24,695 nt of DNA. Source: an uncultured Bacteroides sp. (GTDB lineage: Bacteria; Bacteroidota; Bacteroidia; Bacteroidales; UBA932). The position numbers and the translations under genes were made by a program. Below the pieces are notes generated by a model. The model was given only the letters and a program-made list of their open reading frames with translations. It did no database searches and was not told where the DNA came from. The stretch covers positions 1-24,695 of the forward strand of contig UQQM01000026.1 in NCBI GenBank assembly GCA_900543205.1, in the 5' to 3' direction. The first letter of the stretch is position 1. Each line of letters opens with the position of its first letter. Below, piece by piece: positions 16,641 to 24,379 of the stretch.

Positions 16641-17391
16641 CGTCAAGATAAATCTGGGCCTGAACATACTCAGGAAGCGTCCCGACGGCTACCACGACCT
16701 CGAGACGCTTTTCGTGCCGTATTCCGGGCTTCGCGACGAACTGGAGATAAGCCTTTCCGCTTCCGGAGAGGACTCGATGACCCTGGTCGGAGGCGGGTGG
16801 AACCCTGAAAGCGACCTTTCTTTCAGGGCGGTGAAACTGCTTCGCGGGGATTTCGTGTTCCCGGCCGTGGATGTCAGGCTTGTGAAGCATTCTCCTGCCG
16901 GCGCCGGACTCGGAGGAGGCTCCTCCGACGCGGCCTTCGCGCTGCGCATGGTCAACGAGATGTTCTCCTTGGGCCTGGATGCTCCGGCTCTTGCGGAATA
17001 CGCCTCAAGGCTCGGTTCGGACTGCGCCTTCTTCATCTATAACCGCCCGATGCTGGGCGAAGGCCGGGGAGAGGTCCTTTCGGATTTCAGCCTGGATCTG
17101 GATGAGTTCAGGATCGAGCTGCGCGTCCCGGAAGGAGTGCATGTAAGCACAAGGGACGCCTATTCGAGGGTGGTCCCGAGGGAGTATTCCGCCGGAAGGC
17201 CTCCGCTGCGCGAAGTGCTGGCGCTCCCGGTGGAGAGGTGGAAGGATTTGCTGGTGAACGACTTCGAGCCGTCGGTATTCGCCGCGTGGCCGCAGGTTGA
17301 GGCGGAGAAGCGGCGCTTCTATGACGAGGGGGCGGTGTACGCCTCCATGTCAGGTTCGGGCTCGGCGGTCTATGGTATATTCAGGAAATAG
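16624..17391 (+). CDS. ispE: 4-diphosphocytidyl-2-C-methyl-D-erythritol kinase
   Basis: IspE phosphorylates CDP-methylerythritol with ATP in the MEP isoprenoid pathway. The 255-residue product is a GHMP kinase with K8 in NVKINLGLNI, the ATP loop PAGAGLGGGSSDAA (91-104), D133 in GSDCAFFI and the C-terminal SMSGSGSAVYG (241-251). It lies within the suf operon, overlapping sufD by 17 nt, with 2 nt to the next gene. The later MEP enzymes IspG and IspH need 4Fe-4S clusters, a plausible link to the Suf genes. Confidence 0.95.
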   Translation: MKAYPNVKINLGLNILRKRPDGYHDLETLFVPYSGLRDELEISLSASGEDSMTLVGGGWNPESDLSFRAVKLLRGDFVFPAVDVRLVKHSPAGAGLGGGSSDAAFALRMVNEMFSLGLDAPALAEYASRLGSDCAFFIYNRPMLGEGRGEVLSDFSLDLDEFRIELRVPEGVHVSTRDAYSRVVPREYSAGRPPLREVLALPVERWKDLLVNDFEPSVFAAWPQVEAEKRRFYDEGAVYASMSGSGSAVYGIFRK

Positions 17392-17393
17392 AT

Positions 17394-19736
17394 ATGGGCA
17401 CGAGGGACGACAGGAATCTGCAGAACGGCAGGCGTATCGCACGCAATGCCGTGCTGTTGTATTTCCGCATGTTCCTGCTGATGCTCATCGGCCTGTTCAC
17501 CTCCAGGGTGGTGCTCCGGGAGCTGGGGGTCGACGATTACGGAATCTGGAACGCCGTCGGGGGCGTGGTGGCCATGTTCACCTTCGTCACGACTTCGATT
17601 TCCTCGGCTATCAGCCGCTATCTCGCATACGAGCTCGGCCGCTCCGACGAGGAAAGGCTGCGCAAGGTGTTTGCGACCGGGATGCTGGTGCAGCTTCTGC
17701 TGTGCGTCGTGCTGGCCGTTCTCGTGGAAACCCTGGGGCTCTGGCTCCTGAACGAGAAGATGGTGATTCCGGAGCCGCGTCTCGGGGCCGCCCGCTTCGT
17801 GCTGCACTGCTCTCTCGGAGTGCTGGTGCTGAACATGCTTTCGGTGCCGTTCAACGCCGCGATAATCGCGCATGAGCGCATGTCGGCGTTCGCCTATATC
17901 AGCGTGGGGGAGGCGGTGCTCAAATTGCTGATAGCCGTGCTGCTGAGCGTATCCGTGTTCGACAAGCTCGAGACCTACGCGCTGCTGATGCTGGCGGTCG
18001 CCCTGACGGTCAGGCTCGCATACGGAATCTATTGCCGCAGGCATTTCGCCGAATGCCGCACCCGGCTCGCGTTCGACCGTCAGCTCTTCAGGGAGATGGC
18101 CGGTTTCGCCGGATGGAGCTTCTTCGGTTCGGGCGTCGGCGTCCTCAACGTACAGGGCTCCAACCTGCTGGTGAACATGTTCTTCGGAGTCGCGATGAAC
18201 GCCGCGAGGGGCGTGGCTTCGCAGGTCGAGCTTGTGGTCAAGCAGTTCGCCTCCAACTTCATGACGGCCGTCAATCCCCAGATTACGAAGTCCTGGGCCG
18301 GCGGCGACCGGGAATATTGCTGGAGCCTGGTCGCGAAAGGGGCGAAGTTCTCTTTCCTGGCGATTCTGGTCTTCCTGGTTCCCGTGGTGCTCGAGACCGG
18401 TATCCTTCTGCGCTTCTGGCTGGGAAGCGTCCCCACCAGCGCCGACGTGTTCGTGCGGCTCTCCATGCTCGCGCTGATAGTCGACATGACCGGCAACTCC
18501 CTGCTTACCCTGCAGCTGGCCACCGGGAAGCTGAAGAAATATTATCTGGTTTCAGGGCTGGGCTCATTGCTGTGCCTGCCTGCGGTCTGGCTGGCCTTCC
18601 GCATGGGCGCCGGCGCCGAATGGGCGTACTGGTGCATGATGGGCGTCTATGTCGCTGTCTTTGCAATCCGCCTGCTGTTCGCCCGTCTGGATGCGGGTTT
18701 CCCCGTCGGACGTTTCCTGCGCGAGGTCCTGCTGAAGCTGCTGGCGCTGGCCCTGCTCTCGTCCGTGCTGCCCGTCGCCGCCCGCATGTTGCTGCCGGAA
18801 GGGGTGCTCAGACTGGTCCTCGTATGCCTGCTGGCCTGGATTTCCATGGCCGCGTGCGCGTTCGGCTTCGTGCTGACCCCCGGCGAGAAGGCCTTCCTGC
18901 TGCGCAAGCCGCACGGGTGGATGCCCGACAAGTTGTATCTGGAGCTGTTGTACTGGAGGACTTTCGGCAGGGTTCCCGACCTGAAGAATCCTGTCCGTTA
19001 TACCGAGAAGCTCCAGTGGATGAAGCTCTATGACCATAATCCGCTGTATCACAAACTGGTGGACAAGGCGGACGTGAAGCCTTACGTGGCCGCCCTCGTC
19101 GGGGAGGAGCACATAGTCCCCACGCTGGGGGTATGGGACTCTCCGGAGGAGATAGACTGGGACGGCCTTCCCGACAGGTTCGTGCTCAAATGCACGCACG
19201 ACAGCGGAAGTACCGTAATCTGCAGGGACAAGGCTTCGTTCGACCGCGAGGCCGCATGCCGTAAGCTGGCTGCGTGCCTGAAGAAGAATTACTACAAACC
19301 CATGCGCGAATGGGTCTACAAGGGGCTGAAGGCGAGGATAATAGCCGAGGAATACCTCGAGGGCGAGGTCAACGACTACAAGTTCTTCTGCTTTGACGGA
19401 GAACCGAAGTTCATGTTCGTCGCCACCGACAGGTTCAATGCGGAGGAGGAGACCAAGTTCGATTTCTTCGACATGGACTGGAACCATCTCGACCTGCGCA
19501 GCGGACATCCGAACGCTGCGGTGCCTCCCGCCTGTCCGTCCTGCTTCGAGGAGATGAAACGGCTGGCCGCGCTCCTCTCCCGGGGGCTCCCGCAGGTGCG
19601 CCTGGACTTCTATGAGATTGACGGCAAGGTGCTGTTCGGGGAATATACCTTCTACCATTGGGGCGGATTCATGGCTTTCGACCCCGATTCCGCCGATGAA
19701 ACCATAGGGCGGATGTTCAAGCTTCCGGAGAAATGA
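17394..19736 (+). CDS. Wzx-like polysaccharide flippase fused to TupA-type ATP-grasp ligase
   Basis: A single 780-residue frame contains two unlike halves. Residues 1-about 497 are a polytopic membrane protein with about 14 hydrophobic segments, like oligosaccharide flippases of the MOP superfamily (LLYFRMFLLMLIGLFTSRVV, ELGVDDYGIWNAVGG, SSAISRYLAYELG, MNAARGVASQV). Residues about 509-780 are a TupA-like ATP-grasp: KNPVRYTEKLQWMKLYDHNP, DKADVKPYV, FVLKCTHDSGS (K599), KFFCFDGEPKFMFVAT, VRLDFYEIDGKVLFGE (735-750) and TFYHWGG. TupA of Bacillus acts in teichuronopeptide synthesis, so an ATP-dependent amide or ester ligation on a glycan is likely. The C-terminal domain should face the cytosol. It is 2 nt after ispE and overlaps the next gene by ATGA. 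Substrate is unknown. Confidence 0.85.
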   Translation: MGTRDDRNLQNGRRIARNAVLLYFRMFLLMLIGLFTSRVVLRELGVDDYGIWNAVGGVVAMFTFVTTSISSAISRYLAYELGRSDEERLRKVFATGMLVQLLLCVVLAVLVETLGLWLLNEKMVIPEPRLGAARFVLHCSLGVLVLNMLSVPFNAAIIAHERMSAFAYISVGEAVLKLLIAVLLSVSVFDKLETYALLMLAVALTVRLAYGIYCRRHFAECRTRLAFDRQLFREMAGFAGWSFFGSGVGVLNVQGSNLLVNMFFGVAMNAARGVASQVELVVKQFASNFMTAVNPQITKSWAGGDREYCWSLVAKGAKFSFLAILVFLVPVVLETGILLRFWLGSVPTSADVFVRLSMLALIVDMTGNSLLTLQLATGKLKKYYLVSGLGSLLCLPAVWLAFRMGAGAEWAYWCMMGVYVAVFAIRLLFARLDAGFPVGRFLREVLLKLLALALLSSVLPVAARMLLPEGVLRLVLVCLLAWISMAACAFGFVLTPGEKAFLLRKPHGWMPDKLYLELLYWRTFGRVPDLKNPVRYTEKLQWMKLYDHNPLYHKLVDKADVKPYVAALVGEEHIVPTLGVWDSPEEIDWDGLPDRFVLKCTHDSGSTVICRDKASFDREAACRKLAACLKKNYYKPMREWVYKGLKARIIAEEYLEGEVNDYKFFCFDGEPKFMFVATDRFNAEEETKFDFFDMDWNHLDLRSGHPNAAVPPACPSCFEEMKRLAALLSRGLPQVRLDFYEIDGKVLFGEYTFYHWGGFMAFDPDSADETIGRMFKLPEK

Positions 19737-20407
19737 AGAAATGCGTGATATATACCTGCATCATCGGTGCGTACGATGATTTGCTGCAGCCGGCTGTCAC
19801 CGACCCGGACTTCGATTTCGTATGTTTCGTGGGCAAGGGCGAGAAGACGGCCGAAAGGATAGGGGTCTGGGAGATTCGCGAGTTCGACTGCGGGCTGGAC
19901 AATCCGCGTCTGGTGTCGCGCTATCCCAAGATGCACCCCCATGTGCTGCTTCCCGGATATGAGTGCAGCGTGTACGTGGACGGCAATATAGAGCTGCTGG
20001 ACGGGTCGATTTACGAGGCCGCCCGCTCCAAGATAGCTTCCGGGGTGCTTTACAGCGGAGTGCCGCATCCCGACCGCGACAGCATGTATGAAGAAGTCTC
20101 CGCCTGCCGCAAGGCGCATCATATCAAACACTTCGACAGACTGCGCATCTGGCTGTGGCTGTGGCTTCACGGGGTTCCGTACCGCTCGGGGCTCATGGAG
20201 AACAATCTGATTTTCCGCAGGCATCTTGATCCGGCAATCGTCCGGCTTGACGAGCTTTGGTGGTCGAAACTCTTCTCCGTGAGCTTCCGTGACCAGCTCT
20301 CCTTCATGTGGTGTCTGCACAAGTGCGGCATACCTGTCGACTTCTTCCTTCCGGACGGGATGAACACCCGCAACCATCCCGGTTTCCGCTATCTGCTTCA
20401 TAAATAG
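19733..20407 (+). CDS. DUF616/TOD1-MUCI70-like glycosyltransferase-domain protein
   Basis: The 224-residue product resembles the DUF616 (TOD1/MUCI70) domain, often found in polysaccharide loci and regarded as glycosyltransferase-like. Visible motifs are YTCIIGAYDDL (7-17), YPKMHPHVLLPGYECSVYVD (64-83) with the DGN (83-85) that may act as a DxD-like metal site, and GLMENNLIFRRH (153-164). No signal peptide or membrane segment is evident, so it is probably cytosolic. It overlaps the flippase/ATP-grasp gene by ATGA, which suggests both act on the same glycan. Acceptor and donor are unknown; function is inferred from family resemblance only. Confidence 0.7.
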   Translation: MKKCVIYTCIIGAYDDLLQPAVTDPDFDFVCFVGKGEKTAERIGVWEIREFDCGLDNPRLVSRYPKMHPHVLLPGYECSVYVDGNIELLDGSIYEAARSKIASGVLYSGVPHPDRDSMYEEVSACRKAHHIKHFDRLRIWLWLWLHGVPYRSGLMENNLIFRRHLDPAIVRLDELWWSKLFSVSFRDQLSFMWCLHKCGIPVDFFLPDGMNTRNHPGFRYLLHK

Positions 20408-20438
20408 CGGAAATTTAACATTTTACAAAAAAATTGAC

Positions 20439-20446
20439 TATATTTG
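20439..20446 (+). promoter_or_regulatory. -7 element of the rpsP operon
   Basis: TATATTTG is a full match to TAnnTTTG, followed by CA. Upstream, TTTA (20414-20417) at 21 nt is a weak candidate for the -33 box. The A/T-rich gap (20408-20438) separates this unit from the preceding operon. Confidence 0.75.
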
Positions 20447-20449
20447 CAG

Positions 20450-20468
20450 GCTTCCTCGAGAAGGAGGC
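20450..20468 (+). promoter_or_regulatory. Stem-loop at the predicted 5' end of the rpsP mRNA
   Basis: GCTTCCT (20450-20456) pairs with AGGAGGC (20462-20468) around a 5-nt loop CGAGA, giving 7 bp with one G-U. It begins about 4 nt after the -7 element, so it would form right at the transcript's 5' end. The 3' arm contains a Shine-Dalgarno-like AAGGAGG, and an ATG (20469) follows at once, opening a five-codon frame MRFNN (20469-20486). It could stabilise the mRNA or regulate rpsP; no function is shown. Confidence 0.5.
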
Positions 20469-20499
20469 ATGAGGTTTAACAATTAAAAACAGATTCACA

Positions 20500-21048
20500 A
20501 TGGCTGTTAAAATTCGCTTGCAGCGCCACGGAAAGAAGAATTTCGCATTCTTCCACATTGTCGTGGCCGATTCACGCTCACCCCGTGACGGACGTTACAT
20601 CGAGCAGTTGGGAACCTACAACCCCAACACCAACCCTGCCACCATCGTTCTGAACGCCGAACGCGCTCTCGCATGGGTAAAGGTAGGTGCGGAGCCCACC
20701 ATCACCGCACGCCGCATCCTCTCATACGAGGGAGTGCTGCTGCGTCACCACCTCGACGGAGGCGTAGCCAAGGGTGCTCTCACCCAGGCTGAGGCCGACA
20801 AGAAGTGGAACGACTGGAAGGCTCAGCGCGATGCAAAGATCGAAGCCAAGAAGTCAGCCCTCAAGAACAGCGCCATCGAGGCCAGGAAGGCGGCCAAGGA
20901 GGCGGAGGTGAAGGTCAACGAGGCCCGTGCCGAGGCTATTGCCAAGAAGGCTGCGGAGCTCGCAGCAAAGCAGAAGGAGGCGGAAGCCGAGGCTGCCGCA
21001 GCTGAGACCGAGACTCCCGCAGCAGAAGAGGCGCAGGCAGAGGCATAA
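20500..21048 (+). CDS. rpsP: 30S ribosomal protein S16 with long charged tail
   Basis: S16 is an early-assembling 30S protein. Residues 1-about 92 form the normal fold (MAVKIRLQRHGKKNFAFFHI, VVADSRSPRDGRYIEQLGTY, NPATIVLNAERALAWVKVGA). Residues about 95-182 are an Ala/Lys/Glu-rich, probably helical or coiled-coil extension that doubles the protein's length, ending PAAEEAQAEA. The ATG is preceded by an A-rich leader without a Shine-Dalgarno sequence. The stop overlaps the rimM start as TAATG. Confidence 0.97.
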   Translation: MAVKIRLQRHGKKNFAFFHIVVADSRSPRDGRYIEQLGTYNPNTNPATIVLNAERALAWVKVGAEPTITARRILSYEGVLLRHHLDGGVAKGALTQAEADKKWNDWKAQRDAKIEAKKSALKNSAIEARKAAKEAEVKVNEARAEAIAKKAAELAAKQKEAEAEAAAAETETPAAEEAQAEA

Positions 21049-21518
21049 TGCTTCCGATAGCGAAGATTCTGAAGTCCGACGGTACCGACGGCGGCGTCCT
21101 CGTGGGGCTGCGTGGTATCGGAACGGAAGAAATCGACTCCAGGAAACCGGTGTTCATCGAATTCGATGGACTTCCGGTTCCTTTTTTTGTGCTTTCCGTC
21201 CGCAAGAAGGGCTCGGCGAGGGCTGTGCTGTATCTCAACGACGTGGTGTGCCTGAAGGACGCCGAAGAGCTCGTGGGCAGGGAAATCTGCATCGAAGGCG
21301 AGGCCGCTGACGAGGACGACCTCGATTTCACGGGCTGGACGCTGCTCAACCGGGGTGAAACGGTCGGTGAGATCACGGGGATGGAGCCGATTCCGGGCAA
21401 TCTCTGCCTCTATGTCGGCGACACCCTGGTTCCGCTCCATGAGGATTTCATAATCTCCTGCGACCCTGAGACCGGGACCCTCGACCTCGATCTGCCGGAA
21501 GGCCTTCTTGACAGCTGA
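21048..21518 (+). CDS. rimM: 16S rRNA processing protein RimM
   Basis: RimM assists maturation of the 30S head, and its gene usually follows rpsP. The 156-residue product is a divergent but recognisable RimM. An N-terminal beta-barrel (MLPIAKILKSDGTDGGVLVG, PVFIEFDGLPVPFFVLSV, DVVCLKDAEELVGREICI) precedes a PRC-barrel-like part (LLNRGETVGEITGMEPIPGN, LVPLHEDFIISCDPETGTLD). The usual G-hinge motif is poorly conserved. It overlaps rpsP by one base. trmD and rplS, common next genes, are absent here. Confidence 0.88.
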   Translation: MLPIAKILKSDGTDGGVLVGLRGIGTEEIDSRKPVFIEFDGLPVPFFVLSVRKKGSARAVLYLNDVVCLKDAEELVGREICIEGEAADEDDLDFTGWTLLNRGETVGEITGMEPIPGNLCLYVGDTLVPLHEDFIISCDPETGTLDLDLPEGLLDS

Positions 21519-21519
21519 C

Positions 21520-22503
21520 ATGGATTCCGCCCTCAAATCCGCCCCGGCTCCCGAAGTGAGCGTCGTGATTGTCTGCATGAACAGGCCGGACAATCTGTAT
21601 CCGTGCCTCGGAAGCCTGGAGGAGCATTGCACCGTCTCCCATGAGATTCTGGTGGTGGCCTATCTCTTCTCCGGGAAGAATCTGGAGAAGGCGAGGGCCG
21701 ACTGGCCGGAGGTGAAGTTCATCGAAAGCGACGAAATACGCGGTTTCTCCGAGAACAACAACCTCGCCCTGAGGCAGGCGCGCGGACGCTATTGCTTCGT
21801 GCTCAACGACGACACGGAGCTGCACTCGGACGTGATAGGGCGCCTGGTGGAAGACTTCGCGCATCTGCCGGAGAATGCGGCTATAGTCACGCCGAGGCTG
21901 CTGAACGCCGACGGAAGCCTGCAGCTTTGCGGCCGTCCGCCGTATCCTTCCCGCTATTACGTGCTGCAGCAGTGGCATCTCCACAGCGAGCCCAAGGACG
22001 ACACGGTCGGGAAGACGGCCGTGTTCGGAGAAGTGTTCCAGACTTCCAACATTTCCGGTGCGGCGTTCCTGATAAGGACGGACGTGTTCCGCCGGGCGGG
22101 ATGGTTCGACGAGCGCTATTTCTTCACACCCGAGGACATCGCCCTGTCGATGAAGCTGGGGGAAGCTGGCTACGGAGTGTATGTCGACCGGGCGGCTCAA
22201 GTGGTGCACAAATGGAAGACCACAGCTTCCGGGATGTCTGTGGCGGTGCGACCTGCGGCCATACGCGGTTCCCTGATTTTCTTCAGCCGGGGTTCTTCTG
22301 TCAGATATTTCCTGCTGGCGCTGCCCGTGTGGCTCGCCGAGTTCTCGAAGTACCTCAAGGCCTGCCTGCGCTGCGTGCTCCGGCCCTCACACGGGAATAC
22401 GCTGAAACGGCGTACTTTCCGTGAGAACTGCGCCGCAGTCTTCAGCCGCCGCAGCCCGAAACGCATATTCATCGATTCCGTACGCAGATGGAAGCTCCTG
22501 TGA
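21520..22503 (+). CDS. Family 2 glycosyltransferase
   Basis: A GT-A fold, family 2 transferase of 327 residues, probably cytosolic or at the inner-membrane face. The nucleotide-sugar fold starts at EVSVVIVCMNRPDNLYPCL (12-30). Next come the GFSENNNLALRQARGRY segment, the metal site LNDDTEL (95-101) and the likely catalytic acid region TPEDIALSMKLGEAG (203-217). A basic, partly hydrophobic C-terminus (about 255-327) may bind the membrane. ATG 21520, 1 nt after the rimM stop, is preferred to the in-frame TTG 21508. It overlaps the next transferase by 16 nt. Donor and acceptor are unknown. Confidence 0.88.
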   Translation: MDSALKSAPAPEVSVVIVCMNRPDNLYPCLGSLEEHCTVSHEILVVAYLFSGKNLEKARADWPEVKFIESDEIRGFSENNNLALRQARGRYCFVLNDDTELHSDVIGRLVEDFAHLPENAAIVTPRLLNADGSLQLCGRPPYPSRYYVLQQWHLHSEPKDDTVGKTAVFGEVFQTSNISGAAFLIRTDVFRRAGWFDERYFFTPEDIALSMKLGEAGYGVYVDRAAQVVHKWKTTASGMSVAVRPAAIRGSLIFFSRGSSVRYFLLALPVWLAEFSKYLKACLRCVLRPSHGNTLKRRTFRENCAAVFSRRSPKRIFIDSVRRWKLL

Positions 22504-23408
22504 CCTCCCGCTCCCCGCGAGTGCTTGCCGTCGTGGTGACCTACAACGCGATGCAGTGGGCGGACCGCTGCTTCGGCAGTCTGCTGGCCTCTTCTCCGAG
22601 ACCTGACGTGCTTGCGGTCGACAACGGCTCGACCGACGGAACGTGCGGGCATGTCGCCGCCGCTTTCCCCGAGGTCGAAGTGCTCGGGAATACGGAGAAC
22701 CTGGGTTTCGGGGCCGCGAACAACATCGGCCTCCGCAGGGCGCTCGACGGGGACTATGATTTCGTCTACCTGATGAACCAGGACGCATGGGTCGGTGAGG
22801 ACACGTTGAGGCTGCTGACCGGAACCCACCGGCCGGAGTACGGGGTGCTCAGCCCCATGCAGCTGTCTGCCGACGGTGTTCCGGACGCCAATTTCCGCAG
22901 GAAATGCGGCAGAAGCCTGGAACGGGCCGGAGTCCTTATGGAGCCGCGTCCCGGGAAGACCTCTGCAAATGCCGGCGACGGCATCGTGGAGGTGCCTTTC
23001 GTGATGGCGGCGCACTGGCTGCTCAGCCGCGAGGCGATACGGCGCATAGGCGGATTCTCGCCGGCGTTCCGGCAATATGGCGAAGACGACAATTTCATAG
23101 ACAGGCTGCACTGGCACGGACTGAAATGCGGGGTGGTCCCTGCGGCCTCCGCCGTGCACGACCGTTCCGGCAGGAGCCTGCCGAAGGAGAAGAGGATGCG
23201 GCTGAAATGCGTGGCGCCGACGGTCAAGCTCAGCGACCCCGGCCGCTGTCTGCCGCTGCGCCTCGTTCTGGAGCCGCTGGAGCTCGTGGCGATGAGCGTG
23301 AAGAACTTCTCCACCTATCCGCTGCGGCGTCTGCCGGAGCTCATGAGGCGCCTGCCGGAGCTCGTGCGGCTGCGTGCGGCGTCGATGTCCGAGGGCGCCT
23401 TCCTTTGA
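22488..23408 (+). CDS. Family 2 glycosyltransferase, rhamnosyltransferase-like
   Basis: A 306-residue GT-A transferase of the type often annotated as rhamnosyltransferase. Landmarks are VLAVVVTYNAMQWADRCFGS (12-31), VLAVDNGSTDGT (41-52), NLGFGAANNIGLRRAL, the metal site MNQDAW (96-101) and the acidic YGEDDNFIDRLHWHG (197-211). The ending has a short repeat (RRLPEL twice) from a 21-bp tandem duplication. It overlaps the preceding transferase by 16 nt, so both probably act on the same glycan. Sugar specificity is not established. Confidence 0.88.
   Translation: MEAPVTSRSPRVLAVVVTYNAMQWADRCFGSLLASSPRPDVLAVDNGSTDGTCGHVAAAFPEVEVLGNTENLGFGAANNIGLRRALDGDYDFVYLMNQDAWVGEDTLRLLTGTHRPEYGVLSPMQLSADGVPDANFRRKCGRSLERAGVLMEPRPGKTSANAGDGIVEVPFVMAAHWLLSREAIRRIGGFSPAFRQYGEDDNFIDRLHWHGLKCGVVPAASAVHDRSGRSLPKEKRMRLKCVAPTVKLSDPGRCLPLRLVLEPLELVAMSVKNFSTYPLRRLPELMRRLPELVRLRAASMSEGAFL
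23325..23366 (+). repeat. Two-copy 21-bp tandem repeat in the second glycosyltransferase gene
   Basis: Copies 23325-23345 and 23346-23366 match at 18 of 21 positions and stay in frame. They encode RRLPELM and RRLPELV in the basic C-terminal tail. This looks like a small in-frame duplication. Confidence 0.75.
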
Positions 23409-23439
23409 TTTCTGTGCTAAAATTCCGTAATTCGCTCCC

Positions 23440-24345
23440 GTGAGCAATTCCGGGACACTCTTCAGACGCTATGTTTGGCTTATCAACACCGTGCGGCGTT
23501 ACAGGCTGACGCGGCCGGAGATACTGGCACGCTGGGCCGGTGCGGCCGAGAACGACAAGCATCTTCCGATGCCGGAGAAGACATTCCACAACCATATAGA
23601 CGCAATTGAAGAGATATTCAACCTGCGCATAAGGTGCAACCGCGCGGCAGGCGGCGTGTATGAGATTGAGGATGACGGCGACGGAGGCGACAACGGCCTG
23701 GCCGACTGGCTGCTCAGCACCATCTCGGTCAGCAATGCGATTCAGGAGAGCGCCGGATTGCGGAAGCGCATAATCTTTGAGAACATCCCTTCGGGGGAGA
23801 AGTACCTGCTTCCGCTTATCGAAGCCATGAGGGATTCGGTTAGAGTGCGCATGGTGTACGACAGCTTCCGCCGGCCCGATGCCACGCCTTTCGTGATAGA
23901 GCCGTATTGCGTGAAGGTGTCCAGGCAGCGCTGGTATGTGCTGGGCCGCACAGCCAAGGGAATGCGCACATATGCGCTGGACAGGATAGGCAGCCTGGAG
24001 GAGACCGGGGAGAAGTTCACGCTGCCGCCGGATTTCGACGCCTCGGAGTATTTCAGCGACAGCTACGGTATATATACCGTGGACAAAGTGAAGGCCCAGG
24101 ACATAACCGTCAGGGTCGGTGAGGGACAGGACAGGTATTTCGACAGCCTGCCGCTGCACCATAGCCAGATTTTGCTGGAACGTTCCGGCGGTTTCTCCAT
24201 ATACCGCTATCATCTGGTGCCGACTTTCGATTTCATACAGGAGCTGCTTTCCCACGGGGAGGCGCTGGAGGTGCTTTCTCCCGAGCCGCTTCGGCGGCTG
24301 GTGGCCGGAAAAGTGGCCCGGATGAACGATTTCTATTCCGATTAG
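23440..24345 (+). CDS. WYL-domain transcriptional regulator, GTG start
   Basis: WYL proteins are DNA-binding regulators with a ligand-sensing C-terminal domain. The 301-residue product has an N-terminal winged-helix-like part (about 1-75), in which a helical segment (LTRPEILARWAG) precedes a FHNHIDAIEEIFNLRIRCN stretch. The WYL domain (about 120-200) has RVRMVYDSFRRPDATPFVIE and the variant motif RWYVLGR (164-170), followed by the C-terminal WCX-like part. GTG 23440 is the first start after an in-frame TAA at 23428. The 31-nt gap from the glycosyltransferase gene has no convincing promoter, so it may be cotranscribed. Its target is unknown. Confidence 0.85.
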   Translation: MSNSGTLFRRYVWLINTVRRYRLTRPEILARWAGAAENDKHLPMPEKTFHNHIDAIEEIFNLRIRCNRAAGGVYEIEDDGDGGDNGLADWLLSTISVSNAIQESAGLRKRIIFENIPSGEKYLLPLIEAMRDSVRVRMVYDSFRRPDATPFVIEPYCVKVSRQRWYVLGRTAKGMRTYALDRIGSLEETGEKFTLPPDFDASEYFSDSYGIYTVDKVKAQDITVRVGEGQDRYFDSLPLHHSQILLERSGGFSIYRYHLVPTFDFIQELLSHGEALEVLSPEPLRRLVAGKVARMNDFYSD

Positions 24346-24379
24346 AGGGTCGGTGCCATTTTTTTACATTTTCCATAGG

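Noticed and set aside
21508..21519. TTG start for the first glycosyltransferase
   Set aside because: It adds four residues and overlaps rimM; ATG 21520 right after the rimM stop is more likely.
23403..23436. Possible promoter for the WYL gene (TTTG then TAATTCGC at about 20 nt)
   Set aside because: The -7 half matches TAnnTTTG poorly, so it is not reported as a feature.
22197..23447. Long minus-strand open frame (416 codons) opposite the glycosyltransferases, and similar long frames opposite aroB, aroDA and the flippase
   Set aside because: Low-complexity Arg/Pro/His-rich translations with no family features. They mirror well-supported genes in GC-rich DNA.
24338..24365. Possible terminator after the WYL gene
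   Set aside because: Only a 4-bp stem (CCGA/TCGG) precedes the run of seven T; too weak to call.
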